This document shows, piece by piece, positions 16,134-24,774 of a DNA stretch of 64,000 bases (position 1 is the first letter of the stretch; each line of letters begins with the position of its first letter). The DNA lies in contig NZ_MECJ01000011.1 in NCBI RefSeq assembly GCF_014596475.1, forward strand, positions 62,001 to 126,000. The letters are read 5' to 3'. The notes beneath the pieces are model-generated. The model did no database searches. It was given only the letters and a program-made list of their open reading frames with translations, and was not told the origin of the DNA. Source of the stretch: Streptomyces sp. CBMA152 (GTDB lineage: Bacteria > Actinomycetota > Actinomycetes > Streptomycetales > Streptomycetaceae). A program made the position numbers and the translations under genes.

Positions 16134-18863
16134 CTAGTTCACCGTCAACTCCGCCACTCCCGGGTGCGTCTTGGCCTCCGCGTCACCGCGCACCGTGACC
16201 CGTACGTACCGTGCGAGTCGCACATCGCCGGCCACCGCGCGCTGCCAGTGCCGCCCGTCGAGGGAGAGCTCGATGCTGTAGGCGGTGGGCTTGGTGGTGG
16301 TCCACGTGGGGGTGACCTTCTTGATGGGGACGGGCCTGGTGAGGTCCGTCGTCAGTTGGCCGCTTGCGCCGTCCGGGACCCAGGCCGTGGCCGTGTTGCC
16401 GTCGACGGCGGCGTTCGCGTACATGCCGGGTTGTTCGGACGAGGCCGTGGCGGTGGTGCAGCGGGCCGCGTTGGTGGTGGGGGTGAGATCGGGGCGTCGG
16501 GTCTTGAGGACGGCCGGGGCGTTCTTGCTGACGATCTGCTCGCCCTGCGGGGTGTCGAGCGTCATCGGCGCGCCGGCGGTGAGGCGCACGGTGGTGCGGT
16601 GGGCGCCGAGTTCGATGTCGTAGGTGCGGCCCTGCCAGGTCAGGCCGTGCAGGGTGACGCCGCGGTCGAGCTGCGGGGGCAGCATCGGGTCCAGGTGCAG
16701 GCGGCCTTCGCGCATCCGCATACCCGTCAGGCCGTTGGTGAAGACCTGGAGGAAGCCGCCCTTGCCGGTGAGGAAGTCGTGCGCGGGCGAGCCCGCCAGG
16801 GGGTCCTGGGCGCCCGCCTTGTCGCCGCGGGCCTCCGAGAACTGGCCGAAGGGGCCGCGTACGAACGGCTTGATGGAACGCTCCAGGTAGGTGTACGTGG
16901 AGCAGCCCGGCTCGCCGATTCCGGCGGCGTCGATGGCGTGCACCGAGTCCGTCATGGCCGGGCCGTCGGGGTCGGTGCGCTGAGCGTAGTAGTCGAGGGT
17001 GGCGGCGTCGGCGCCCTTGGGCATGGGCCACTCCAGCGGGTACATCAGCAGGACCGTGTCGGCCTGTTTGATGGTGCTGCCCTTGTAACCGTCGTACTGC
17101 TGGAAGACCTTGCTCTTCGCGTCGTACGGGATCCGGATGCGGTCGGCGATCGCGTTCCACTCCGCCGGGGCCCGCTTACCGAGCAGTTCGGCGGCGCGGG
17201 TGGCGTGGCGCAGGGCGGTGGCGGCGCCGGCGTTGGTGAAGACCGCGTCGTCGACGCCGTTGCTGTACTCGTCCGGCCCGGCCGTGTTCTTGATCGAGTA
17301 GCTGCCGTCCGTGTTGCGGCTGACGCGGCCCGCCCAGAACTCGGCGATGCCCTGCAGCACCGGCCAGCCGCGTTCGCGCAGCCACCGCGTGTCGTTGGTG
17401 GCCAGGTAGTACTGCCAGGTGGCCAGGGAGATGTCGGACTGGAGGTGGATCTGGGTGCGGCAGTGCGGCGGGTCGACGCTGTGGCACTCCTGCGCCAGAT
17501 CGCCCGAACTTCCGCTGTTCCAGGGGTAGAAGAGCCCTTGATAGCCGAGTTTGCGGGCGTTCTCGCGTGCCCCCGCGAGGGTCCGGTAGCGGTAGTCGAC
17601 CACGGTCTTGGCGAGTTCGGGCCGGGTGGCGAGCAGGCCCGGGTACATCCAGGTCTCGGCGTCCCAGAAGACGAGGCCCGCGTAGTTGTCGCTGGTCAGG
17701 CCCGTCGGAGCGATGCTGTTGGCCGCGCCTTCACGGGTGTTGGAGAGCAGCCCGTACTGCGCGGACCGCACCCACGACTGCATCTCGGGCTGCCCGGCCA
17801 CTTCGATGTCGCTGCGCCACAGCCGCGACCAGGCGGCGGTGTGCGAGCGCAGCAGGGCATCCCAGCCACGGTCCGCGGCACGCTGCGAGGTGGCGGTGGC
17901 GTCCCGGCGCGGTGCGCGCGAGGTCAGCGCCGTGTCTACGCCGACGTACTTGGCGAAGTCGTACGACTGCCCGCTCCGGACCGCAAGAGTGAGACCCTGA
18001 TGAGTCGTCATATCCTTTGTCTGCTTGGCCTGTTGGGCCTTGGCGGCATGCGCTCCGCGTCCGGCGCGCAGGGTGGAGACAACGGCTCCGTCCACGTTCG
18101 TGCCGTCCGTACGGAACGCCACATCCATGCTCGGCGCGACCTGCCCGCCACTGCGGTTCCCGCTGGTCCGGTCACCGCCGCCGGTCTGCTGCATACGCCG
18201 CGCGCCGCGGCCGTCCAGGACGTCGGTGACGGCCGCCTCGCCGCTCCAGTGCGGCGTCATGGTCATACGTACGGCGCCGACGTGCGGGTTGACGCGGTCG
18301 GCGAGTACCTCGTACACGAGGTCGGTCCGGCGGCCGTCGGCGGCGGTCCAGGTCAGCGACGTACGCACCACGCCGCAGTAGAGGGACAGCGACTGGCTGT
18401 AGTGGGAGATCCGGCTGGGCGACGTCGAAGAGTTGAAGGTATCGCCGTGCGCTCCACCCGTGGTGACGGTGAGTCCGGTCCAGGTGGGCAGCGCCGCGAC
18501 GGCCTGCCGGTCCCCGGCGGTCTGCTTGTTGTGCGCGTACAGGCCGGACACGAAGGAGCCGTCGTAGCGCGGGGTGAACAGCGGCCAGCCGGTCTTGGCC
18601 GTGCTGTCGGCGTATCCGGCACCGTTGGGCGGCACGCGCTGGCCCAGGTAGCCGTTGGCCACGAAGGCATGGTGGGTATCCGCCGCATCGATACGGGTGG
18701 TGCCGAGGGTCCAGCCGTCGCTGTCGCGGCAGTTCGCGGTCGTGGCGGCGGTGTTCCGCGCCGGCTGCGAGGCCGCCGACGGCACGGAGGTGACGAGCGC
18801 TCCGGCCAGCAGCACCGCGGTCAGCCGGGCGGCACGCGGCCGCACACCGAGGGAGTACGTCAT
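16134..18863 (-). CDS. secreted GH65 glycosidase (acid trehalase-like) with C-terminal discoidin-type domain
   Basis: A 909-residue secreted enzyme. The signal peptide is at residues 1-34. An N-terminal beta-sandwich is followed by the (alpha/alpha)6 barrel with FWDAETWMYPGL and the catalytic-acid motif NTAGPDEYSNGVDDAVFTN (Glu near residue 530). The C-terminal jelly-roll part is like family GH65. The last 130 residues (TATASSEQPGMYANAAVDGN and beyond) look like an F5/8-type carbohydrate-binding module. Acid trehalases of this architecture hydrolyse alpha-linked glucosides outside the cell; some relatives are phosphorylases. The ATG is preceded by GGAG. Confidence 0.87.
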   Translation of the reverse strand: MTYSLGVRPRAARLTAVLLAGALVTSVPSAASQPARNTAATTANCRDSDGWTLGTTRIDAADTHHAFVANGYLGQRVPPNGAGYADSTAKTGWPLFTPRYDGSFVSGLYAHNKQTAGDRQAVAALPTWTGLTVTTGGAHGDTFNSSTSPSRISHYSQSLSLYCGVVRTSLTWTAADGRRTDLVYEVLADRVNPHVGAVRMTMTPHWSGEAAVTDVLDGRGARRMQQTGGGDRTSGNRSGGQVAPSMDVAFRTDGTNVDGAVVSTLRAGRGAHAAKAQQAKQTKDMTTHQGLTLAVRSGQSYDFAKYVGVDTALTSRAPRRDATATSQRAADRGWDALLRSHTAAWSRLWRSDIEVAGQPEMQSWVRSAQYGLLSNTREGAANSIAPTGLTSDNYAGLVFWDAETWMYPGLLATRPELAKTVVDYRYRTLAGARENARKLGYQGLFYPWNSGSSGDLAQECHSVDPPHCRTQIHLQSDISLATWQYYLATNDTRWLRERGWPVLQGIAEFWAGRVSRNTDGSYSIKNTAGPDEYSNGVDDAVFTNAGAATALRHATRAAELLGKRAPAEWNAIADRIRIPYDAKSKVFQQYDGYKGSTIKQADTVLLMYPLEWPMPKGADAATLDYYAQRTDPDGPAMTDSVHAIDAAGIGEPGCSTYTYLERSIKPFVRGPFGQFSEARGDKAGAQDPLAGSPAHDFLTGKGGFLQVFTNGLTGMRMREGRLHLDPMLPPQLDRGVTLHGLTWQGRTYDIELGAHRTTVRLTAGAPMTLDTPQGEQIVSKNAPAVLKTRRPDLTPTTNAARCTTATASSEQPGMYANAAVDGNTATAWVPDGASGQLTTDLTRPVPIKKVTPTWTTTKPTAYSIELSLDGRHWQRAVAGDVRLARYVRVTVRGDAEAKTHPGVAELTVN

Positions 18864-19037
18864 TGTTCTCCGTCACTCTGGTTCGCCTGCGAGGGTCCAG
18901 GGACCATAAATTTCCTGAACGATCCACGTCAATAGCTAGGCATTATTAATCAAGTTCCGAATACATGAGGTCTGCGACGTGGGCTTGGTGGCGTAACCGC
19001 CCTGTGGCCCGAAGGTGAGAGGTACGGGTGAGAAGAA

Positions 19038-19074
19038 CGGGGTGGTGAGAGCAGCGCACTGCCTCACCACCCCG
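19038..19074. terminator. terminator hairpin after the glycosyltransferase gene
   Basis: CGGGGTGGTGAG pairs perfectly with CTCACCACCCCG over a 13-nt loop. It is located 20 bp after the stop of the minus-strand glycosyltransferase. The rest of 18864-19094 holds the GH65 promoter region and no gene. Confidence 0.75.
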
Positions 19075-19094
19075 CCGATTGCGGCGTTTAAGCC

Positions 19095-20279
19095 TCAGGC
19101 CAGCATGTTCTCGATGAGCTCGGCGGCGCGCGAGGTGCCGCCTTCGGCCCGCACGTCGACGCGCAGCTGCGCCGAGCGCCGAGCGACCTCGGCGTCGGTG
19201 ACCAGGTCGTTCAGGGCCGTCCGCAGGGTCTCGGCGGTGGCCTGCGCGGTGTCGATGCGGCGGGCCACGCCGAGTTCCACGAGCCGGTCGGCGTTCATGA
19301 ACTGGTCGGCGGCCTGCGGCACGGCGATCATCGGGACGCCTGCCAGCAGTCCTTCGCTGCAGCCGCCCATGCCGGCGTGGGTGACGAAGGCGTCCGCCTG
19401 CGCCAGGATCGCCCGCTGCGGGACCCACGAGTGCACCTCGACGTTGGACGGTATGTCGCCGAGTTCCCGCAGGTCGGTGTACTTGCCGATCGTGAGTACG
19501 ACGTGCCAGCCGGGCAGGTTGCCGTAGGCCGCCAGGCACTGGCGGTAGAACTCCGGTTGCCGGGTGAACGCCGACCCGAGGGAGATCAGCAGTACGTTCT
19601 CCGCGTCCGCCGGACGGGTCCAACCATCCCCTCCCGCAGGCATGTCGAAGCACGGCCCGACGAAGGTCACCGTGTCGGTGTCGACCTTGTCGGCGTGAGG
19701 CTGCATCGCCCGGGTGATCAGCGCGAGGGCCCGGGCGGGAGGGCCGCGGAAGTCGTCCACGTCGGTGGTCGAGGCCCCGCAGTCGGCGAGCCACTGGGCG
19801 AACTTCGCCTGGAAGGCGTCGGCGCCCGGCAGTTGGCGCAGGTAGGCCGCGACGTCCTGGGCGTAGCCGTCCCAGCCCACGAACGTCGGGGACAACTGCA
19901 TGACGGGCCGCTCCTGCGATTCGGCGAGAGCGCGCGCGGCGTACGCGCCGATGTCGTACAGGTACAGGTCCGCCGGGTCGTGGTCGTAGGCGGCACGCAG
20001 CTGCGGAAGTGCCTGGACGGCGTCGTCGAGGAAGAGTCCCATCGCGGCGATGGGGTCGTCGGGCCAGTTGTTGTCGGCGACCGGCAGCACAGAGGTGCAG
20101 GGGACGAATTCGGCGCCGGTGGCCGTGATCAGATCGGCCACCGCCGGGTCGTTGGCGTACGTCACCCGATGGCCGCGGGCCACCAGCTCGCGGATGACCT
20201 CAAGGCTCGGCAGGACGTGACTGACGATGGGGATGCCGACCATCGCGATATGGGCACGGCGACGGAGCACGGAAGGCAT
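19095..20279 (-). CDS. macrolide glycosyltransferase (MGT/OleD-type, GT1)
   Basis: A 394-residue GT-B glycosyltransferase that follows the MGT/OleD proteins along its length. The N-terminal part is HIAMVGIPIVSHVLPSLEV, then IRELVARGHRVTYA; the catalytic His region is kept as SHVLPS in place of GHVNPS. Later segments are LSLGSAFTRQPEFYRQC-like and the donor-binding HSWVPQRAIL...FVTHAGMGGCSEGL. The family uses UDP-glucose to inactivate macrolides in the cytoplasm. I use the ATG at 20279; a GTG at 20288 is possible and neither has a clear ribosome binding site. It lies near Vat- and Ere-type genes, consistent with a resistance function. Confidence 0.88.
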   Translation of the reverse strand: MPSVLRRRAHIAMVGIPIVSHVLPSLEVIRELVARGHRVTYANDPAVADLITATGAEFVPCTSVLPVADNNWPDDPIAAMGLFLDDAVQALPQLRAAYDHDPADLYLYDIGAYAARALAESQERPVMQLSPTFVGWDGYAQDVAAYLRQLPGADAFQAKFAQWLADCGASTTDVDDFRGPPARALALITRAMQPHADKVDTDTVTFVGPCFDMPAGGDGWTRPADAENVLLISLGSAFTRQPEFYRQCLAAYGNLPGWHVVLTIGKYTDLRELGDIPSNVEVHSWVPQRAILAQADAFVTHAGMGGCSEGLLAGVPMIAVPQAADQFMNADRLVELGVARRIDTAQATAETLRTALNDLVTDAEVARRSAQLRVDVRAEGGTSRAAELIENMLA

Positions 20280-20499
20280 GGAGGACACCGAGGATCAACT
20301 CACTTCAGGTCTACGGCGAAAGGGACACGGCAAGCCGACGCGTCGACCGCTCCGAATGGCTCGGTCGTCGGCGCGCACATGGGCATGCGGGAGGGAGGCC
20401 GGGGCACCTGCCCCGACGGTGTCAGCCGTAGATCTGAAGGAAGTGCATGGCCGCGACTCTAGCCAGCCCTACACGTGCGCGCACCTCGATTTCGGCCCT

Positions 20500-21144
20500 T
20501 CAGGCGTCTCCGGGCGCGGCGGCTTCGAGGTCGGTGATGCTGCCCGACATGATCGTCCGTACGTGCTCGGTGATGTGCTCCGCCGGCCAGTCCCACCAGG
20601 CCACGGCCAGCAGCCGGGCGATGTCCTGGTCGTCGTAGCGGGTGCGGATGAGGCGGGCCGGGTTGCCGCCGACGATCCCGTAGTCGGGCACGTCGCCGGT
20701 GACCACCGCGCCGGAGGCGATGATCGCGCCGTGTCCGATCCGTACACCGGGCATGACCGTCGTGCCGTGGCCGAACCAGACGTCGTTGCCGACGACGGTG
20801 TCCCCTCGGTTGGGCAGGCCGGTGAGCAGGTCGAAGTGCTCGGACCAGGAGCCGCCCATGGTGGGGAAGGGGAAGGTCGAGGGGCCGTCCATACGGTGGT
20901 TGGCGCCGTTCATGAGGAAACGTACGCCCGTCCCCAGCGCGCAGAACCTGCCGATGATCAGCTTCTCCGGCCCGTAGTGGTAGAGCACGTTGCGCGTCTC
21001 GAACGCGGTCGCGTCGTCCGGGTCGTCGTAGTAGGAGTACTCCCCGACCTCGATCAGCGGGGACTTCACCAGCGGCTTGAGCAGCACCACCCGCGGCTGC
21101 TCGGGCATCGGATGCAGGACCGTCGGGTCGGCAGGCACGGGCAT
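20500..21144 (-). CDS. Vat-family (streptogramin A-type) O-acetyltransferase
   Basis: A 214-residue left-handed beta-helix acyltransferase. The catalytic loop FLMNGANHRMDG contains His83 at the position of the Vat catalytic His. Hexapeptide repeats follow (VVGNDVWFGHGTTVMPGVRI, then IIASGAVVTGDVPDYGIVGGNPA), and the C-terminal WWDWPAEHI helix is typical of xenobiotic acetyltransferases. Known Vat enzymes acetylate group A streptogramins with acetyl-CoA; related CatB proteins acetylate chloramphenicol. The ATG at 21144 has GAAGGAA upstream. It lies 220 bp upstream of the macrolide glycosyltransferase on the same strand. Confidence 0.87.
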   Translation of the reverse strand: MPVPADPTVLHPMPEQPRVVLLKPLVKSPLIEVGEYSYYDDPDDATAFETRNVLYHYGPEKLIIGRFCALGTGVRFLMNGANHRMDGPSTFPFPTMGGSWSEHFDLLTGLPNRGDTVVGNDVWFGHGTTVMPGVRIGHGAIIASGAVVTGDVPDYGIVGGNPARLIRTRYDDQDIARLLAVAWWDWPAEHITEHVRTIMSGSITDLEAAAPGDA

Positions 21145-21361
21145 GGCGCGTTCCTTCTGGGGTGCGTGTCGGTATCCGCTCCATGGTCGCGGCAACGCGC
21201 TCGCCGGAACATCGATTTTGCTCGGGACCGGGCCCATTCGCCGGCGCGAACACCCCGTGGGCCCTCTGTGAGATACCAGTGAAGTGTCTGTGTAAGGTGC
21301 GATATCTGCGGCGCGGTACAGACCAATCGCGCCCTTTCGCGACCAGCCGGGGGGCTAGTTC

Positions 21362-22306
21362 ATGAAGTTCGTCCAGCGGCGTGCGTTCCAGCGCGCACTC
21401 GCCGCCGCCATCGCCACGGCGATGGCCACCACCGCCGGGACCGCGTTCGCCGCCGGGAACCCGGCCGACGCCAAGGAGCAGCGCGCCGAGGCCGAGGCCC
21501 AGCACCGGACGCACGGCCCCAAGGGTCTTGCCGCCCCGCGCGCCGCCGCGCAGGGCCGGGTGGAGACGCCCACGTTCGCCATGACCGCCGTCGACAAGCG
21601 GACCGGCAACCTGTACCTGTACTTCCCGAACCGTCAGGGTGGCTTCGACGCCCGCTACGACGTCGGGGTCGACTACAGCTTCGCCGCGTTCGAGGCCGAC
21701 GTCGACAACGACAAGGACGGCCACAGCGAGAGCACCTGGCACATCGACAAGAACGGCCAGCTGACCTACACCTACCACACGTCGGAATTCGACCTGGGCA
21801 ACAAGACCATCGGTGGGGGCTGGCAGATCTACGACAAGGTCCTCTCCCCCGGCAACCTCGCCGGTGCGGGTGAGGCCGACATCATCGCCCGCGACAAGGC
21901 GGGGGTGCTGTGGCTCTACCTGGGCTACTCCGACGGCCGGGTCACCGCCCGTACGAAGATCGGCGGTGGCTGGGGCCAGTACACCGAGATCGCGGGGCAG
22001 GGCGACCTGAACGGCGACGGGCTCACGGACATCGTCGCCCGCGACAAGGACGGCGTGCTCTGGCTGTACACCGGAACCGGAGACCGCAACGACCCGTTCA
22101 ACCGGCGTACCAAGATCGGCGGCGGCTGGAACGCGTACAACCGGATCCTGTCGGTGGGCGACCTCGACGGCGACGGCCGCTCCGACCTCGTCGCCCGCGC
22201 CAACAACGGCGACCTGTACCGCTACTCCGGCAACGGTGACAGCAGCGACCCGTTCGACAACCGCGTCAAGATCGGCTGGGGCTACAACATCTACAACCTG
22301 CTCTGA
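21362..22306 (+). CDS. secreted FG-GAP/VCBS-repeat protein
   Basis: A 314-residue secreted protein. The signal peptide ends near residue 31 (TAGTAFA). From about residue 150 it has three FG-GAP/VCBS-like blades, each with a calcium-type loop: GDLNGDGLTDIVARDKDG, then GDLDGDGRSDLVARANNG, and the degenerate GNLAGAGEADIIARDKAG. The blades share KIGGGW..Y as a connector. Such partial beta-propellers bind ligands or surfaces and have no catalytic signature here. It is divergent from the Vat gene and followed by a strong terminator. Confidence 0.82.
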   Translation: MKFVQRRAFQRALAAAIATAMATTAGTAFAAGNPADAKEQRAEAEAQHRTHGPKGLAAPRAAAQGRVETPTFAMTAVDKRTGNLYLYFPNRQGGFDARYDVGVDYSFAAFEADVDNDKDGHSESTWHIDKNGQLTYTYHTSEFDLGNKTIGGGWQIYDKVLSPGNLAGAGEADIIARDKAGVLWLYLGYSDGRVTARTKIGGGWGQYTEIAGQGDLNGDGLTDIVARDKDGVLWLYTGTGDRNDPFNRRTKIGGGWNAYNRILSVGDLDGDGRSDLVARANNGDLYRYSGNGDSSDPFDNRVKIGWGYNIYNLL

Positions 22307-22319
22307 CCGGACAGGGGTG

Positions 22320-22370
22320 GCCCGCGGGGCGCCGACGGCCGGTCTGACCGGCCCGGTGCGCCCCGCGGGC
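22320..22370. terminator. large nested terminator hairpin
   Basis: GCCCGCGGGGCGC pairs perfectly with GCGCCCCGCGGGC (13 bp), and inside it GGCCGGTC pairs with GACCGGCC. It starts 14 bp after the FG-GAP gene stop codon. Confidence 0.8.
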
Positions 22371-22408
22371 ACCGCGTTCCCAGAGCGCTCATACTGCCGG
22401 CTGGGTAA

Positions 22409-22579
22409 CGTCGTCATAGACCCACTTGGGAGACGGATCGCGTCTCGGACCTGCAGGCCTGGGCCTCTCAAGAGCACAGTTACGAGGTCCCGGAGTGGAT
22501 CACACTCCCGGTCACAGGGGGGTGCGAGGCGTATCTGGCGTGGGTGGTCGACCAGTCGACGCCGCAGGCTTCCGCGTAG
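22409..22579 (+). pseudogene. cutA: truncated cutA (divalent-cation tolerance protein) remnant
   Basis: An open frame after a TAA at 22406 encodes DLQAWASQEHSYEVPEWITL, then PVTGGCEAYLAWVVDQS, ending in TAG at 22577-22579. YEVPEWITLPVTGG..AYLAWV is the C-terminal signature of CutA1. The N-terminal half is missing and there is no start codon with a ribosome binding site, so this is a 5'-truncated remnant. It lies directly after the FG-GAP terminator, suggesting a recombination junction nearby. Confidence 0.65.
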
Positions 22580-22624
22580 CGCCGCGCGCTGCGAAATGCT
22601 CAAGCGGCTGGTGACTTCGACCGG

Positions 22625-23377
22625 TCAGGGTGACGTTTCCCGGTCGCTGCCGCGCTCGCAGAGGTACGTCTCCAACTCGGCGGCCCCGGACATCATCGCC
22701 CGCCCCCGGGCGGAGAGTCGGCCGCGCCAGTCGTCGAGTGCGGCCTCCAGCGGTTCCAGGCCGCCGGCCGCCCGTACCTGGGCGATCAGCGGGGCGATCT
22801 GCTCCAACAGGTAGCCGCCGCGCCTGAGTTGGTGGGCCAGTCGAGCGTCCCGTACGTCGACCTCGTCGTAGACGCGGTACCCGGTCCGCGGGTCGCGGCG
22901 CGGGCGCACCAGTCCCGCGTGCTCCCATTTGCGCAACGTCGCGGGCCGGATGCCGAGCTTCTCCGCCAGCGGCCCGATGAAAGTGCGCTCGGGCCCGGAC
23001 CCGGTGTCGGGGTGGGGCGCCGCCTGACCCTCCAGGTCACTGAGCGCGCGCTCCACGGCCTGGAGGGTCCGGCGGTCGTCGAGGAGTTGGGCGTGGCTCT
23101 CGTCGATGAGACGGAACGCCTCATCCACCGCGTCCTGGTTCACCGCCCGCATGATCGACGTCGCCGTCGGGTGACCGTGGCCGGGCAGCAGCGCGAGGAA
23201 CGCGCGCAGGGCCCGGGCGTGCAGCGGCGTATAGGTGCGGTAGCCGTGGGGTGTGCGACCGGCGGCCGGAAGGATGCCGGCCTCCTCGTAGTTCCTGACC
23301 GCCTGCGTGGACAGACCATGAACGCGCGCCAGATCAACCGGCCTCAGCCGCTCACCACTTTGAAGGTTTCGTCCCAC
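22625..23377 (-). CDS. TioE-type double-MerR transcriptional regulator
   Basis: A 250-residue protein with two MerR-like winged-helix domains. The first is VDLARVHGLSTQAVRNYEEA followed by GILPAAGRTPHGYRTYTPLH. The second, from about residue 133, is LGIRPATLRKWEHAGLVRP then RTGYRVYDEVDVRDARL. A helical linker separates them. This architecture is annotated as TioE family in actinomycetes. The GTG at 23377 has no clear ribosome binding site. It is divergent from the erythromycin esterase gene and probably controls it through the repeats at 23360-23442. Confidence 0.85.
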   Translation of the reverse strand: MGRNLQSGERLRPVDLARVHGLSTQAVRNYEEAGILPAAGRTPHGYRTYTPLHARALRAFLALLPGHGHPTATSIMRAVNQDAVDEAFRLIDESHAQLLDDRRTLQAVERALSDLEGQAAPHPDTGSGPERTFIGPLAEKLGIRPATLRKWEHAGLVRPRRDPRTGYRVYDEVDVRDARLAHQLRRGGYLLEQIAPLIAQVRAAGGLEPLEAALDDWRGRLSARGRAMMSGAAELETYLCERGSDRETSP

Positions 23378-23442
23378 GTTTTCGACAATAGCGGGGCGAC
23401 AGCATGAAAAGTTTCAAGCGAAGGTTCAACGATACCGTTGAA
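23360..23442 (+). promoter_or_regulatory. promoter/operator region between double-MerR regulator and esterase
   Basis: TTGAAG at 23360-23365 and GACAAT at 23384-23389 (18-bp spacing) form a possible sigma-70-type promoter. TTCAACG-ATAC-CGTTGAA at 23425-23442 is a perfect 7-bp inverted repeat. GAAGGT recurs at 23363, 23420 and 23440, giving regulator-site character. Assignment to the adjacent regulator is inferred. Confidence 0.5.
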
Positions 23443-23445
23443 GGT

Positions 23446-24651
23446 ATGGCGACTGACATCAAAGACACCGCCCATTCCGTTGAGGCTGCCGCCGTCATGA
23501 GGCTGTTCCGGACCCGGCCGCGGTTGCTCGCCCTGGGTGAGCCCACCCACGGCGAGGACACGTTGCTCGAACTGCGCAACGAACTGTTCCGGCACCTTGT
23601 CGAGCAGGAGGGGTACCGGACCATCGCGATCGAGAGCGACTGCATGATGGGCCTGGTCGTGGACGACTACGTCACCTCGGGCACGGGCACCCTCGACGAC
23701 GTCATGGAGCGCGGCTTCAGCCACGCGTGGTTCAACGCGTCCGCGCCCAATCGCGAGCTGGTGCGCTGGATGCGCGCGTACAACGAAGGCCGGCCCGCGT
23801 CCGAGCGGCTCCGCTTCGCCGGGTTCGACGGCCCGCTGGAGATGACCGAGGCCGCGAGCCCCCGACAGGCCCTCACCGCACTCCACGGCTACCTCTCGGC
23901 CCGGGTGGACGCGGACCTGCTCCCCTGCACCGCACAAACCCTCGACCGTCTGCTCGGCGCCGACGACCGGTGGACCAACCCCTCCGCGATGATGGACCCG
24001 GCCCAGTCCGTGGGGCAGTCGGCCGAGGCCGGTCAACTGCGGCTGCTCGCCGACGATCTGGTGGCGCTGCTCGACGAGCAGACGCCCCACCTGATCATGA
24101 CGACTTCGCGGGACGACTGGCGTCGTGCGCGTCTGTACGGGCGCACCGCCACCGGCCTGCTGCGTTACCACCACTGGATGGCCGACACCTCACCGGCCCG
24201 TATGACGCGGCTGGTGGGCCTGCGGGGCCAGATGATGGCCGACAACCTCCTCGCCCTCGCCGAACGGGGCCCGGCGCTGGTCCACGCCCACAACGGCCAT
24301 CTCCAGCGGCACAAGAGCACGATGCGGATGGGCGGGATGCCGCTGGAGTGGTGGAGCGCCGGCGCGATCGTGAGCGCCCACCTGGGCGAGGGGTTTGCCT
24401 TCCTGGCCACGGCCCTGGGCACGATCCGGCACCAGGGAGTGGACACACCACCGCCGGACACCGTCGAAGGCCTCCTGTACGCGCTCCCGGCGGACCACTG
24501 CGTCATCGACGCCCACCAGCTGGCCACCACCCTCGCCGACACAAGGCCCGCGCCCCGCGTATCTCCCTGGTTCGGCTACGCCCCGCTCGACCCGGCCCAC
24601 CTGACGGACACCGACGGGATCGTGTTCGTCAAGGACGTCCCGCAGACATAG
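23446..24651 (+). CDS. erythromycin esterase family protein
   Basis: A 401-residue cytoplasmic hydrolase of the Ere family. LLALGEPTHGEDTLLELRNE carries His35, equivalent to the essential His of Ere enzymes. IAIESDCMMG carries Glu63, and the later VHAHNGHLQRHKS holds further active-site histidines. Known members open the macrolactone of 14-membered macrolides, but many family members act on unknown esters. The start is uncertain: MATDIKDTAH at 23446 fits family N-termini, while an ATG at 23404 adds 14 residues that read through the inverted repeat. It is divergent from the TioE-type regulator. Confidence 0.87.
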   Translation: MATDIKDTAHSVEAAAVMRLFRTRPRLLALGEPTHGEDTLLELRNELFRHLVEQEGYRTIAIESDCMMGLVVDDYVTSGTGTLDDVMERGFSHAWFNASAPNRELVRWMRAYNEGRPASERLRFAGFDGPLEMTEAASPRQALTALHGYLSARVDADLLPCTAQTLDRLLGADDRWTNPSAMMDPAQSVGQSAEAGQLRLLADDLVALLDEQTPHLIMTTSRDDWRRARLYGRTATGLLRYHHWMADTSPARMTRLVGLRGQMMADNLLALAERGPALVHAHNGHLQRHKSTMRMGGMPLEWWSAGAIVSAHLGEGFAFLATALGTIRHQGVDTPPPDTVEGLLYALPADHCVIDAHQLATTLADTRPAPRVSPWFGYAPLDPAHLTDTDGIVFVKDVPQT

Positions 24652-24774
24652 CGCTTGCGGTGGGGCAACCGGTGGCGCTCGGTGTGACCGGTCGATTCAA
24701 CCGGCGGGACTCGCCGCCTGAGCCCGGGGTTGAGGACCATCGGAACGAAACCCGGCGCGAGGGCGTGTCCGGTG

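Noticed and set aside
15855..18935. A 1026-codon open frame on the plus strand
   Set aside because: It is the antisense shadow of the GH65 glycosidase gene, with no ribosome binding site and no family motif; high GC opens long false frames.
19039..19073. The 11-12-bp inverted repeat as an IS end
   Set aside because: Its position just after a gene stop and its simple stem-loop form fit a terminator, and no transposase is adjacent.
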